The translations under genes and the position numbers were made by a program. Below, one piece after another: positions 1 to 6,854 of a stretch of DNA of 14,093 nucleotides. The notes under the pieces were generated by a model that did not search any database, had not been told where the DNA came from, and worked only from the letters and a program-made list of their open reading frames with translations. Position 1 is the stretch's first letter. Each line of letters begins with the position of its first letter. The stretch is from Akkermansiaceae bacterium UBA2367 (GTDB taxonomy: Bacteria > Verrucomicrobiota > Verrucomicrobiia > Verrucomicrobiales > DEV007): contig DDTJ01000003.1 of assembly GCA_002344525.1 (NCBI GenBank), positions 1-14,093 on the forward strand. The letters are read 5' to 3'.

Positions 1-22
1 TCGAATCCCACTCCCTCCGCCA
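1..22 (+). tRNA. 3' end of a tRNA gene (probably tRNA-Ser), cut by the window edge
   Basis: The first 22 bases read as the end of a tRNA: TCGAAT (1-6, T loop missing its first T), CCCAC (7-11, 3' side of the T stem), TCCCTCC (12-18, 3' side of the acceptor stem), discriminator G19 and an encoded CCA (20-22). A G discriminator with an implied 5' acceptor strand GGAGGGA is typical of tRNA-Ser, but the anticodon lies outside the window, so the identity is an inference. The tRNA call rests on the T-loop pattern plus the encoded CCA. Confidence 0.8.
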
Positions 23-202
23 TCGAACGAATGATCAAGGGGATCCTTTTCACAGCCCCGCCTGCTCGCACTGGGATTCGAGTGTGACCGCGACCTCCGG
101 ATGACAGGAAGTCCCCCGAACGCGCCCCGAGCAAATCCCTTGCCTCCCGTGAAAAGCGCGCCCATCCTGCGGGTCTCACCCTTTCACCCCACCCTCCCGA
201 TC

Positions 203-1276
203 ATGTCCTCCCCCGTCAAAATCCTCGTCGTCGGCTGCGGCCACATGGGCAAGTCCCACGCGAAAGCCTACCATGCCATGGACGGCTTCGAGATCGTCGG
301 CGTCGTCTCCCGTGGCGAAGCCTCCCGCCGCGACCTGCTCGACGCCCTCGGGGCCGAGTATCCCCAGTTCTCCAGCTACGAGGAGGCCCTCGCCGCCACG
401 AAGCCCGACGCGGTCTCGATCAACACCTACCCCGACACCCACGCCGACTACACGAAAAAGGCCTTCGCCGCAGGCTGCCACGTCTTCCTTGAGAAGCCCA
501 TCGCCGAGACCGTGGAGGAGGCCCGCGAGATCGTCGAAGCCGCCAAGGCGGCGAACCGCAAGCTCGTGATCGGCTACATCCTGCGCGTCCACCCGACTTG
601 GGCGCGCTTCATCGAGGTCGCGCAAACCCTCGGCAAGCCGCTCGTGATGCGGATGAACCTGAACCAGCAGTCCTCCGGCGAGATGTGGCACACCCACCGC
701 ATGCTGATGAATTCGATGTCGCCCATCGTCGATTGCGGCGTCCACTACGTCGATGTGATGTGCCAGATGACGCGCTCGAAACCGCTCCGCGTCAGCGCCA
801 TCGGCGCTCGCCTCACCGAGGAGCTCGTGCCGGGCATGTACAACTACGGACAGCTCCAAGTGACCTTCGAGGACGGCTCGGTCGGTTGGTACGAGGCGGG
901 CTGGGGTCCGATGATGAGCGAGGTCGCCTACTTCGTGAAGGACGTCGTCGGCCCGAAGGGTTGCGTCAGCATCTCCGGCGTGAAGGAGGGCGAAGCCTCC
1001 AGCGACAACATCGACGCGCATTCCAAAGCCGCCGCCCTCAAGGTCCACCACGCCGATCTCGGACCCGACGGGAAGTTCGCGAAGCCCGACGAAATCCTCG
1101 ACTGCGCCGACGAACCCGACCACGACGGCCTCTGCGCCCGCGAGCAGGAGGTCTTCCTCAACGCGATCCGGAACGATGTCGATCTCTCCGACCACATGGA
1201 GGACGCGGTCAACAGCCTGCGCATCGTCCTCGCCGCCGACGAAGCCTTCCGCAGCGGGCGGACGGTGGAGTTGTGA
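203..1276 (+). CDS. Gfo/Idh/MocA-family NAD(P)-dependent oxidoreductase
   Basis: A 357-residue protein of the glucose-fructose oxidoreductase / inositol dehydrogenase / MocA family, which oxidises or reduces sugars, cyclitols or related substrates with NAD(P). The N-terminal Rossmann fold shows GCGHMG (residues 11-16). The family lysine is in EKPIAET (K98), and the second catalytic motif is DCGVHYVD (D177, H181). The C-terminal half would be the substrate-binding alpha/beta domain. The length is normal for the family. An in-frame ATG at 101 would add 34 residues rich in proline that do not resemble the family, so I start at 203, where MSSPVKILVVG begins the fold directly. There is no Shine-Dalgarno before 203; the leader is pyrimidine-rich. 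The gene stands alone on the + strand and converges on the minus-strand block. The substrate cannot be told from sequence. Confidence 0.9.
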   Translation: MSSPVKILVVGCGHMGKSHAKAYHAMDGFEIVGVVSRGEASRRDLLDALGAEYPQFSSYEEALAATKPDAVSINTYPDTHADYTKKAFAAGCHVFLEKPIAETVEEAREIVEAAKAANRKLVIGYILRVHPTWARFIEVAQTLGKPLVMRMNLNQQSSGEMWHTHRMLMNSMSPIVDCGVHYVDVMCQMTRSKPLRVSAIGARLTEELVPGMYNYGQLQVTFEDGSVGWYEAGWGPMMSEVAYFVKDVVGPKGCVSISGVKEGEASSDNIDAHSKAAALKVHHADLGPDGKFAKPDEILDCADEPDHDGLCAREQEVFLNAIRNDVDLSDHMEDAVNSLRIVLAADEAFRSGRTVEL

Positions 1277-1289
1277 GGGAGCGCGGGCA

Positions 1290-1320
1290 AAATCCGAAAT
1301 CCGAAGCTCGAAATCCGAAA
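1290..1320. repeat. AAATCCG heptamer tandem repeat
   Basis: Four consecutive 7-base units: AAATCCG (1290-1296), AAATCCG (1297-1303), the variant AAGCTCG (1304-1310) and AAATCCG (1311-1317), then AAA. It has the same 7-base period as the unrelated heptamer tracts near 10800, 10840-10965 and 14071. Confidence 0.8.
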
Positions 1321-1358
1321 CCCGTTTTGCCGACCGCAAAACGTCTCCCACTGGACCG

Positions 1359-1388
1359 GATTCGCGAAGATTCGCGGCCATTCGCGTC
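1359..1388. repeat. Decamer tandem repeat with core ATTCGCG
   Basis: Three 10-base units in a row, GATTCGCGAA (1359-1368), GATTCGCGGC (1369-1378) and CATTCGCGTC (1379-1388), share the core ATTCGCG. No coding role is visible. Confidence 0.7.
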
Positions 1389-1436
1389 TGAAAAAGAGGA
1401 AGCCTTCGACGAAGCGGGTCGTGCCATCCTGTTCGG

Positions 1437-1519
1437 GGGTAGGGACGCCTGGCTCAGGCATCCGCCATCGATGCCTTGCGCGACCTTGCGGCGGACGCCT
1501 GAGCCAGGCGTCCCTACCC
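1437..1519. repeat. Long palindromic repeat (30-bp arms, 23-base loop)
   Basis: Positions 1437-1466 are the reverse complement of 1490-1519 in 29 of 30 positions; the outer 23 pairs are perfect and the single mismatch is A1460 with C1496. The loop is 1467-1489. The outer arm begins GGGTAGGGACGCCTGG. It lies between convergent genes, which suits a REP-like element or a bidirectional transcription barrier; no T tract follows. Whether it recurs in the genome cannot be seen here. Confidence 0.85.
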
Positions 1520-1561
1520 GGACACATCCCGAACCGGGTCAAGTCCAGGACCCGACAGGGT

Positions 1562-2890
1562 TCAGTCGCCAGCCGCCTTCTTCTCCGGCAAGCCGGGGCG
1601 GGAGGCGGAATCGGAAGGTTCGAGTTCGATGGAGATTTCCTGTCGGCTCTCGAACGCGCCTCTCCTGTCCGGGGAGAATCCCCCGTCGTCGGTGAAGTCC
1701 TCCCCGACGCTGTAGACGATCCGATACTTGGCGTTGTAGCGCAGGGGCATCCCGTCCATCGGATCGGTCGGGACGGCTTCGAGGTAGGCGGGGACGAGCA
1801 GATCGAGCGTCGCGGGCCGCTCCCCGTGGTCGAGCCGATATCGCTTCATCGCGACGAAGACCCGCAGCAGGGAATGTTGCGCCTGCACGGCAAACGATCG
1901 CTGGAACGCCCCCTTGGATGGTTCGTTTCCAAGGGAGCATAGTTCGAAACCGATAGCATTGCCCGTGAGGACGTTCGACCATTTCGCCCACTGTCCAAGG
2001 GGAATGGCCCCGTCAATCTCCGCGATGAAGCTCCGGCAATCGCCGTCGCTCGCACGGACTGCCGCTCGATAGAAATCGCCCAACATTGAGCGGGTTCGAT
2101 TGGACTTGTAGGCGAGAGGCAGAGGAAGCCAAGCAGGGGTTTCGGACAAGGTGGGTCTCACCACCCGCTCGAAAGTCGCCCGGTCCATCGCGGTAGCGGC
2201 GATGAATGCATACTCCGTGCGGAGCACCGATTCGAGATCGTTTCGGGAAAAGACGGGATCGTCGAGTTTTGCGGCCAAGCAGGCGAGTTCGTCACCGGTG
2301 AATTCATGGTGTTGCAGCAGTCTAGCCACTCCTTTGGCTCCGATCCCCGAAATCGAGTCGGCCATGAGGGCAGTCAGTAGCGGGCCGCCCGACGCACGCA
2401 ACCCAGCGGCGAACTTGAGGACGGACACAGCGCTTTCGATCGCCGCCTCCCGTTCCCCTCGGGAAGCGAGCCAAATCGATTCCGCTCGCTTCAATATGGC
2501 CAAGCGGATCCAGCCGAACAGATAATTGAAGTCCATATTGGAGCCCACAGGCTCATCCTGCCACCAGTCCCTCATCGCGGCGTAGCGTTCGAAGCGCTCA
2601 AGGACCTCCGCGTTCCGCTCCAAGACGCTCTGGACAAAGGCTTCCTCGAAGACCTCTTCGCCTTCGACCATGCTATCAAGCCGCCCGATTTCCTTCACCC
2701 CCTCCTCGCTCAAAGAGAAATCCCGGATCTCCGGATACGGGTTCTGCGCCGGATCGACCTTGCGCTCCGGCAAGGCGAGGTCCGAGTCGTCGACGGGACC
2801 GGGATCGAAGAACAGGGCGATCAGCAGCCACGCGAGGAGCAGCCCTCCGAAAGCGGCCAGGAGTCGTTTCCAGATTCGCCGATGGCTCAT
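1562..2890 (-). CDS. Membrane-anchored protein of unknown function with pseudopilin-like C-terminal motif
   Basis: I do not recognise a named family for this 442-residue protein. Residues about 9-28 form one hydrophobic segment (LLAAFGGLLLAWLLIALFF) after a basic start (MSHRRIWKR), so it is probably held in the inner membrane with its bulk outside. The middle is helical and acidic. The last ~115 residues contain YRLDHGERP (about 354-362), LVPAYLEAVPTDPMDG (365-380) and YSVGEDFTDDGG (393-404); this arrangement resembles the tail of type II secretion G-type pseudopilins, where a short chain is followed by a DPxDGxPxxY segment. That similarity is by eye only. The start is fixed by the ATGA overlap with bioD (ATG 2890-2888, bioD stop TGA 2889-2887); upstream in-frame sequence overlaps bioD and is not protein-like. 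The gene is the last of the glmM-bioD unit. Confidence 0.8.
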   Translation of the reverse strand: MSHRRIWKRLLAAFGGLLLAWLLIALFFDPGPVDDSDLALPERKVDPAQNPYPEIRDFSLSEEGVKEIGRLDSMVEGEEVFEEAFVQSVLERNAEVLERFERYAAMRDWWQDEPVGSNMDFNYLFGWIRLAILKRAESIWLASRGEREAAIESAVSVLKFAAGLRASGGPLLTALMADSISGIGAKGVARLLQHHEFTGDELACLAAKLDDPVFSRNDLESVLRTEYAFIAATAMDRATFERVVRPTLSETPAWLPLPLAYKSNRTRSMLGDFYRAAVRASDGDCRSFIAEIDGAIPLGQWAKWSNVLTGNAIGFELCSLGNEPSKGAFQRSFAVQAQHSLLRVFVAMKRYRLDHGERPATLDLLVPAYLEAVPTDPMDGMPLRYNAKYRIVYSVGEDFTDDGGFSPDRRGAFESRQEISIELEPSDSASRPGLPEKKAAGD

Positions 2891-3543
2891 GGGAAGCGTG
2901 AAGTCGTGCCGACCTTGGATCGATCGACGGCGGGCAGGAGCACCAGCGCCTCCAAATCGCCGTCGATCACGGGGATCGTCGGCAGGATCTCGCGGAGGAC
3001 GCGGGCGTTGCTCGCGCGGGAGGGGTCGTCCTCGCCATCCAGCGTGTTGAGAAAAACGCCGTCGCATTCCAGCCCGGACGCGGCGATGGCCCGCACGGTG
3101 AGGAGAACATGGTTGAGCACGCCGAGGCGGTTCGCCGCGACAAGGAGCACGGGCAAACCGAGCGAGGCGGCGAGGTCGGCCATGGTGCGCTCGCGGTCGA
3201 GCGGAACGAGCCAGCCGCCCGCGCCCTCGACGATCACGAAATCGTGACGCTCCGAGAGGCCGCGATGGAGGGCCTTCACGGTCTCGAAATCGATCCGCGG
3301 CGCCTGCTCCACGGCGGCAGGGGCAAGAGGCTCGGCGAGGGCATAGGGATTGACCTCGTCGAGTTCGATCGCCTTGCCCGCCGCTTCGTGGAGGGCGGTC
3401 GCGTCCTCGCGTCCGCCGCATTCGACCGGCTTCATCCCCACGGCGTCGAGGCCGCGCTCGCGGAGGAGACGCAGCAAGCGAACGGCGACCCAAGTCTTTC
3501 CCACCCCGGTGTCGGTGCCGGCGATGAAGAGGCCACCTTTCAT
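2887..3543 (-). CDS. bioD: Dethiobiotin synthetase (ATP-dependent)
   Basis: A 218-residue cytosolic enzyme that closes the ureido ring of dethiobiotin from 7,8-diaminopelargonate, CO2 and ATP, the penultimate step of biotin synthesis. Visible motifs are the P-loop GTDTGVGKT (residues 8-16), the substrate/ATP lysine in MKPVECGG (K38), VEGAGG (about 125-130) and NRLG (about 158-161, base-recognition region). The length matches known BioD proteins. The start codon ATG 3543-3541 overlaps the glmM stop (TGA 3542-3540) as ATGA, and its own stop overlaps the next start in the same way, so translation is probably coupled on both sides. No other biotin-synthesis gene (bioA, bioB, bioF) is in the window, so it is detached from a bio cluster; the biotin ligase birA lies about 4 kb upstream on the same strand. 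Confidence 0.95.
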   Translation of the reverse strand: MKGGLFIAGTDTGVGKTWVAVRLLRLLRERGLDAVGMKPVECGGREDATALHEAAGKAIELDEVNPYALAEPLAPAAVEQAPRIDFETVKALHRGLSERHDFVIVEGAGGWLVPLDRERTMADLAASLGLPVLLVAANRLGVLNHVLLTVRAIAASGLECDGVFLNTLDGEDDPSRASNARVLREILPTIPVIDGDLEALVLLPAVDRSKVGTTSRFP

Positions 3544-4907
3544 GCCCCGATCTCCTCGCGGATGGCCTCGGCGATGGCGTCGGCCTCGCGGGCGATGAAG
3601 TCCGCGTCGCGCCCCTCGACGAGGAGGCGCAGGAGCGGCTCGGTCCCGGAATAGCGCAGGAGGACGCGCCCGGATTCGCCGAGGGTCGCCTCCAGTTCCG
3701 CGATGCGCGGCGCGGCGGCGAGGTCCGCGAGCGCGGGCTTCGTGGCGACGCGGAGGTGGCGCTGCGCTTGGGGGAATTTCACCATGGCCTTGCGCAGTTC
3801 GCTGAGCGGCTCGCCGCTCTCGCGCATCATCTTGAGCACCTGCACGGCGGCGAGGATGCCGTCGCCGGTGGTGTTGTGGTCGCGGAAGATGAAATGGCCG
3901 CTCTGCTCGCCGCCGAGGTTGTAGCCGCCCTCGCGCATCGCCTCGACGACGTAGCGGTCGCCCACTCCGGCCCGCACGACGCGGCCCCCGGCGGCGCGGA
4001 CGGCTTCGTCGACGCCCGCGTTGCTCATCACCGTGGCGACGAGGGTCTTGTCCTTGAGCGTTCCGGCGCGGATCATGGAGAGGGCGGCGATGGCCATGAT
4101 CTCGTCGCCGTCGAGGACGGAGCCGGTCTCGTCGCAGAGGAGGACGCGGTCGGCGTCCCCGTCGTGGGCGAGGCCGACGTCGGCCCCGGTCTCGCGCACG
4201 AGGGCACCGATCACCCCGGGATGGGTGCAGCCGCAGTCGAGGTTGATGTTGATCCCGCTGGGATGGTGGTGGAAGGCGGAGACCTTCGCGCCGAGGGAGC
4301 GCAGGATCGCCTCGCTCGTCTCCGAGGCGGCCCCGTTCGCCGCGTCGAGGGCGAGGTGGAGGCCGCGGAAAAGCTCGCGGTCCTCGCCGACGCTGGCGCG
4401 GATGAAGGCGACATAGCGATCCGCGGCATGGTCGAGCGGGGCGACGCGACCGACGGGAGCGCCGTCGGCGCTTTTGTCAGGATGGTCGATCCGTTCCTCA
4501 ATCTCGGCTTCGAGGGTGTCGTCGAGCTTGTAGCCGTCGGGGCCGAAGAACTTGATGCCGTTGTCCTCGAAGGGGTTGTGCGAGGCGGAGATCACGACGC
4601 CGAAGGCCGCGCCCTCCTCACGGACGAGCATGGACACGGCGGGCGTGGGCACGACTCCGGCGAGCCGCACGTCGATGCCGCGCGAGGTCAGCCCGGCGGC
4701 GATGGCGCTTTCGAGCATGTCGCAGGACTGGCGCGTGTCCTTGCCGATGACGACGGTGGGCCAGGCGAAGGAGTCGCGGCGGCGGGCGAGGAAGGCCCCG
4801 GCGGCGGCCTGCCCGAGCCGCGTCACGAAATCGGGCACGAGCGGGGGGACGTTCGCCTTGGCGCGGATGCCGTCGGTGCCGAAGTAGCGTCGGGCCGGGG
4901 TGCTCAT
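3540..4907 (-). CDS. glmM: Phosphoglucosamine mutase
   Basis: A 455-residue alpha-D-phosphohexomutase that converts glucosamine-6-phosphate to glucosamine-1-phosphate, feeding GlmU and UDP-GlcNAc for peptidoglycan and outer-membrane glycans. The start RRYFGTDGIR is typical of GlmM. The phosphorylated active-site serine is in ISASHNP (S109), the Mg2+ loop is DGDADR (249-254), the sugar-binding loop is GGEQSGH (332-338), and the phosphate-binding loop near the C-terminus is RYSGTEP (418-424). All four domains are present at full length. It starts 23 bases after the stop of the small CdaR-like gene and its stop overlaps bioD as ATGA. Its position downstream of cdaA is the conserved arrangement; in Firmicutes GlmM binds and inhibits CdaA, which may or may not hold here. 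Confidence 0.97.
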   Translation of the reverse strand: MSTPARRYFGTDGIRAKANVPPLVPDFVTRLGQAAAGAFLARRRDSFAWPTVVIGKDTRQSCDMLESAIAAGLTSRGIDVRLAGVVPTPAVSMLVREEGAAFGVVISASHNPFEDNGIKFFGPDGYKLDDTLEAEIEERIDHPDKSADGAPVGRVAPLDHAADRYVAFIRASVGEDRELFRGLHLALDAANGAASETSEAILRSLGAKVSAFHHHPSGININLDCGCTHPGVIGALVRETGADVGLAHDGDADRVLLCDETGSVLDGDEIMAIAALSMIRAGTLKDKTLVATVMSNAGVDEAVRAAGGRVVRAGVGDRYVVEAMREGGYNLGGEQSGHFIFRDHNTTGDGILAAVQVLKMMRESGEPLSELRKAMVKFPQAQRHLRVATKPALADLAAAPRIAELEATLGESGRVLLRYSGTEPLLRLLVEGRDADFIAREADAIAEAIREEIGA

Positions 4908-4930
4908 GGATGATCCGCCGGGAAAGGGAC

Positions 4931-5191
4931 TCAGTTCGGGACGACGCCCGCGCCTCCGGGCACGGGGATGGGCACCGGCGCGGGCAGGGGCGGGGGAATG
5001 AAGGGGCCGAGAATGGGGTCTTCCGCCGCCGGGGTGCGGGCGGGGGAGACGGGGCCAGTGCCGGGCACGGGGACGTCGCGCCTCGTCCCCTCCAAGTTCG
5101 ACTGGATCAAATGCCAGATCGCGAAGGCGATGGCGAGGGAGACGAGCTTCGCCAGCCAGCTCTCGGTGAAAAAGCGCTTAATCGTCTGCAT
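4931..5191 (-). CDS. Minimal CdaR/YbbR-like membrane-anchor protein
   Basis: An 86-residue protein between cdaA and glmM, the place where cdaR (YbbR) normally sits. Its start, FFTESWLAKLVSLAIAFAIW (residues 7-26), looks like the N-terminal membrane segment of YbbR proteins, which typically run as a W.xKLxSLxxAxxxW pattern. Normal CdaR continues with repeated extracytoplasmic YbbR domains; here only a short linker and a proline/valine-rich tail (IPPPLPAPVPIPVPGG, 65-80) follow before the stop at 4933-4931. The start ATG 5191-5189 overlaps the end of cdaA by 14 bases. The reading frame is closed cleanly and the next 23 bases lead straight into glmM, so I see no lost YbbR domain downstream. Function as a CdaA partner is inferred from position and the anchor sequence. 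Confidence 0.75.
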   Translation of the reverse strand: MQTIKRFFTESWLAKLVSLAIAFAIWHLIQSNLEGTRRDVPVPGTGPVSPARTPAAEDPILGPFIPPPLPAPVPIPVPGGAGVVPN

Positions 5192-5984
5192 CCTCGTCCT
5201 CCTCCTCGTCGGGTTCCTGGTTGCTGAGCAGTTCGTCGAGGCGGCTCCGCAGTTCCCCGCCTTCGAGGTCGCGCTCGATCCGGCCGTTGACGGCGATGGA
5301 GATGGCTCCGGTCTCCTCGGAGACGACGAGGGCGATGGCGTCGGATTCCTCGGTGATGCCCATGGCGGCGCGGTGCCGCAGGCCGATGCCCTGGTCGTTG
5401 ATCTCGCGCTGGGTCAAGGGGAAGACGCAGCCGGCCCCGGCGATGCGCTCGTCCCCCATACGCACGATCATGCCGCCGTCGTGCAGGGGCGTGCCTTTGT
5501 GGAAGATGGTGTAGACGAGATCGGGGGCGAGCTGGCCGTCCATCTCGGTGCCCGTCTCGAGGTAGGGCTTGAGGTTGATGGACCGCTCGATGGCGATGAG
5601 AGCCCCGACGCGCTTCCGGGAGAGGTTCTCGACGATCTCGATGAGGAGTTCGGCGAAGCGCCGCCGGGTGCGCTCGTTCATCGAGGAGAAGATGCGGTGG
5701 CTGCCCAGCTCCGCGAGGGCACGGCGGAGCTCGGGCTGGAAGATGACGACGAGGGCGACGGCGAGGAAGACGGAGACATATTTCAGGAGCCAGCCGATCA
5801 CGGCGAGTTCGAGCCAGCGCGAGAGCAGGCTCATGCCGATGTAGAGGGCGACGAGGGCGGTGAAGATGCGCGCCCCGCGCGTCGCTTTGAAATAACGGTA
5901 GGTGTTGTAGATGATCACCCAGAGGATGATCACCTCGACCGCCTGGCGCCAGTGGCGCCCGATGAACTGGGTGGTTTCTTCCAT
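5178..5984 (-). CDS. cdaA: Membrane diadenylate cyclase (c-di-AMP synthase)
   Basis: A 268-residue CdaA/DacA-type enzyme that condenses two ATP into cyclic di-AMP. Three membrane helices lie at about 14-31, 41-57 and 62-82, followed by the cytoplasmic DisA_N domain. Its hallmarks are LHDGG (167-171), GLRHRAA (201-207) and SEETG (222-226), so the catalytic site looks intact. The protein ends in a strongly acidic tail (EPDEEEDEDADD, 257-268). I start at ATG 5984-5982 because MEETTQFIGRHW leads directly into helix 1 and a purine-rich GAGGGAGA lies about 8-15 bases upstream; the frame stays open further upstream only because it shadows the methyltransferase gene. The stop TAA 5180-5178 lies inside the start of the small CdaR-like gene. 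In the 86-base gap upstream there is a weak -10-like TAGAGT (minus strand, 6031-6026) with no convincing -35. Confidence 0.96.
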   Translation of the reverse strand: MEETTQFIGRHWRQAVEVIILWVIIYNTYRYFKATRGARIFTALVALYIGMSLLSRWLELAVIGWLLKYVSVFLAVALVVIFQPELRRALAELGSHRIFSSMNERTRRRFAELLIEIVENLSRKRVGALIAIERSINLKPYLETGTEMDGQLAPDLVYTIFHKGTPLHDGGMIVRMGDERIAGAGCVFPLTQREINDQGIGLRHRAAMGITEESDAIALVVSEETGAISIAVNGRIERDLEGGELRSRLDELLSNQEPDEEEDEDADD

Positions 5985-6070
5985 GAAGCCGTCTCCCTCG
6001 GCACTTGGGGCGCCGATGACGGGGCACTCTAGCACCCGGAAGCGCGTTTGCACCCGCGCGAGGGGAATTT

Positions 6071-6847
6071 TCAGATTTGGGGCGAGGTGGTGGAGAGGGG
6101 AAGCGCCCGCCGCCTCGCCCACACGCTCGTCTGCGAGGTGCTGAGCTGGAATTTCCGCCGATGCTCGCGGAGGAGGAAGGGCAGCTCGGCCACCGAGAGC
6201 AGCTCGAAGTCCCCCGCGAGCCGCTCCTTCAGCCAATCGAGGGTCTCCCCCTCCGGCTGGTTCTCCCAAGGCGTGAACTCCTCCATCCACGTCGCCGGCG
6301 TCGCGAGGACGAGCCGGCCGCCGGGCTTCACCAGACCCGGCAGGCGGTCGAGGAAACGGCGCGGCTCGGGGAGGCGGCAAAGCAGGTTCGCGGCGTGGAC
6401 GAGGTCGAAGGAACCGAGATCGGGGCGCAGCTCCATGGCGTCGCCCTGCTCGTAGAAGACGCGGCCCGGCCGGGCTCCTTCGGGCAGCCGCGCCACGAGC
6501 GGCTCGGGGCGGTGACGCTCGCCGTAGCGGCGGTAGGCGACCGCTTCCCCCCGGCGCAGGGCTTCGGCCGCAGCGATGAAGCTCGCGGAAAAGTCGATGC
6601 CGACCGCCTCCCCCGCGATTTTCGAAAGCTCGAAGGTCGAGCGACCCGTCGCGCAACCCACGTCGAGGGCGCGGGCGATGCCGCTGGTGATTCCCGCCGC
6701 CTGCACCGTGGCCACGGGGAATTCGAGGCAATGCGGCGGCAGACGCGCGGGATCGAAACCGATTCCGTCGAGAATCTCCCCGGCGGACCCGTAGTGGAAG
6801 AGCAGGTAGCCGTCCCGCAGAAACTCGCTTTCGTAGTCCATCGGCAT
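6071..6847 (-). CDS. OvoA C-terminal-like SAM methyltransferase (putative 4-mercaptohistidine N1-methyltransferase)
   Basis: A 258-residue class I methyltransferase. SAM motif I is LDVGCATGRS (61-70), followed by VGIDFSASFI (82-91), QGDAMEL (134-140), HAANLLCRLPEP (151-162) and KPGGRLVLATPATWMEE (174-190). The N-terminal YLLFHYG (14-20) and the late FLLREHRRKFQ (224-234), together with the motifs above, match the methyltransferase that forms the C-terminal part of OvoA, which N-methylates 4(5)-mercaptohistidine to make ovothiol A. This is a match by recognition, not by a search. Here it stands alone, with no sulfoxide-synthase (DinB/FGE-sulfatase-like) domain attached or nearby. It begins 7 bases after the apt stop, so the two are probably co-transcribed. 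An alternative start is M3 (ATG 6841). It could act on ovothiol, a selenium analogue or another histidine-type small molecule. Confidence 0.8.
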   Translation of the reverse strand: MPMDYESEFLRDGYLLFHYGSAGEILDGIGFDPARLPPHCLEFPVATVQAAGITSGIARALDVGCATGRSTFELSKIAGEAVGIDFSASFIAAAEALRRGEAVAYRRYGERHRPEPLVARLPEGARPGRVFYEQGDAMELRPDLGSFDLVHAANLLCRLPEPRRFLDRLPGLVKPGGRLVLATPATWMEEFTPWENQPEGETLDWLKERLAGDFELLSVAELPFLLREHRRKFQLSTSQTSVWARRRALPLSTTSPQI

Positions 6848-6854
6848 CCGACGG

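Larger units (their letters stand above)
1277..1561. other. Repeat-rich intergenic region between convergent genes
   Basis: This 285-base gap separates two convergent genes and holds no credible gene. It contains an AAATCCG heptamer tract (1290-1320), a hairpin with 8-bp arms (1323-1330 and 1336-1343), a decamer repeat (1359-1388), a long palindrome (1437-1519), and a bulged hairpin (GGGTC 1536-1540 with GACCC 1549-1553, extended by GAACC 1531-1535 with GGTTC 1558-1562) that overlaps the stop of the minus-strand gene. None of the hairpins is followed by a T run, so classical intrinsic termination is not evident, although the hairpins are well placed to stop transcription from both sides. Confidence 0.7.

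Noticed and set aside
31..60. Partly symmetrical GGATCC-centred sequence as a terminator for the tRNA
   Set aside because: The arms pair mostly through G-T pairs and there is no proper loop, so the stem is not convincing.
1..81. TCGAATCCCA at 1-10 is repeated as its reverse complement at 72-81, suggesting an attachment site or second tRNA remnant
   Set aside because: Only 10 bases match and in inverted orientation; an integrase site would be a longer direct repeat of the tRNA 3' end, no integrase is present, and the minus strand has no tRNA acceptor end with CCA there.
1323..1343. CGTTTTGC / GCAAAACG hairpin after the oxidoreductase gene as an intrinsic terminator
   Set aside because: The stem has 8 pairs and a 5-base loop, but no T run follows on either strand, so I list it only as part of the intergenic region.
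176..1381. 401-codon open frame on the minus strand over the oxidoreductase gene
   Set aside because: It mirrors the strongly supported Gfo/Idh gene; the V/G/D/E-rich composition is typical of antisense frames in GC-rich genes.
3756..4913. 385-codon open frame on the + strand over glmM
   Set aside because: The glmM motifs are unmistakable; this frame shows only the biased, repetitive composition of an antisense shadow.
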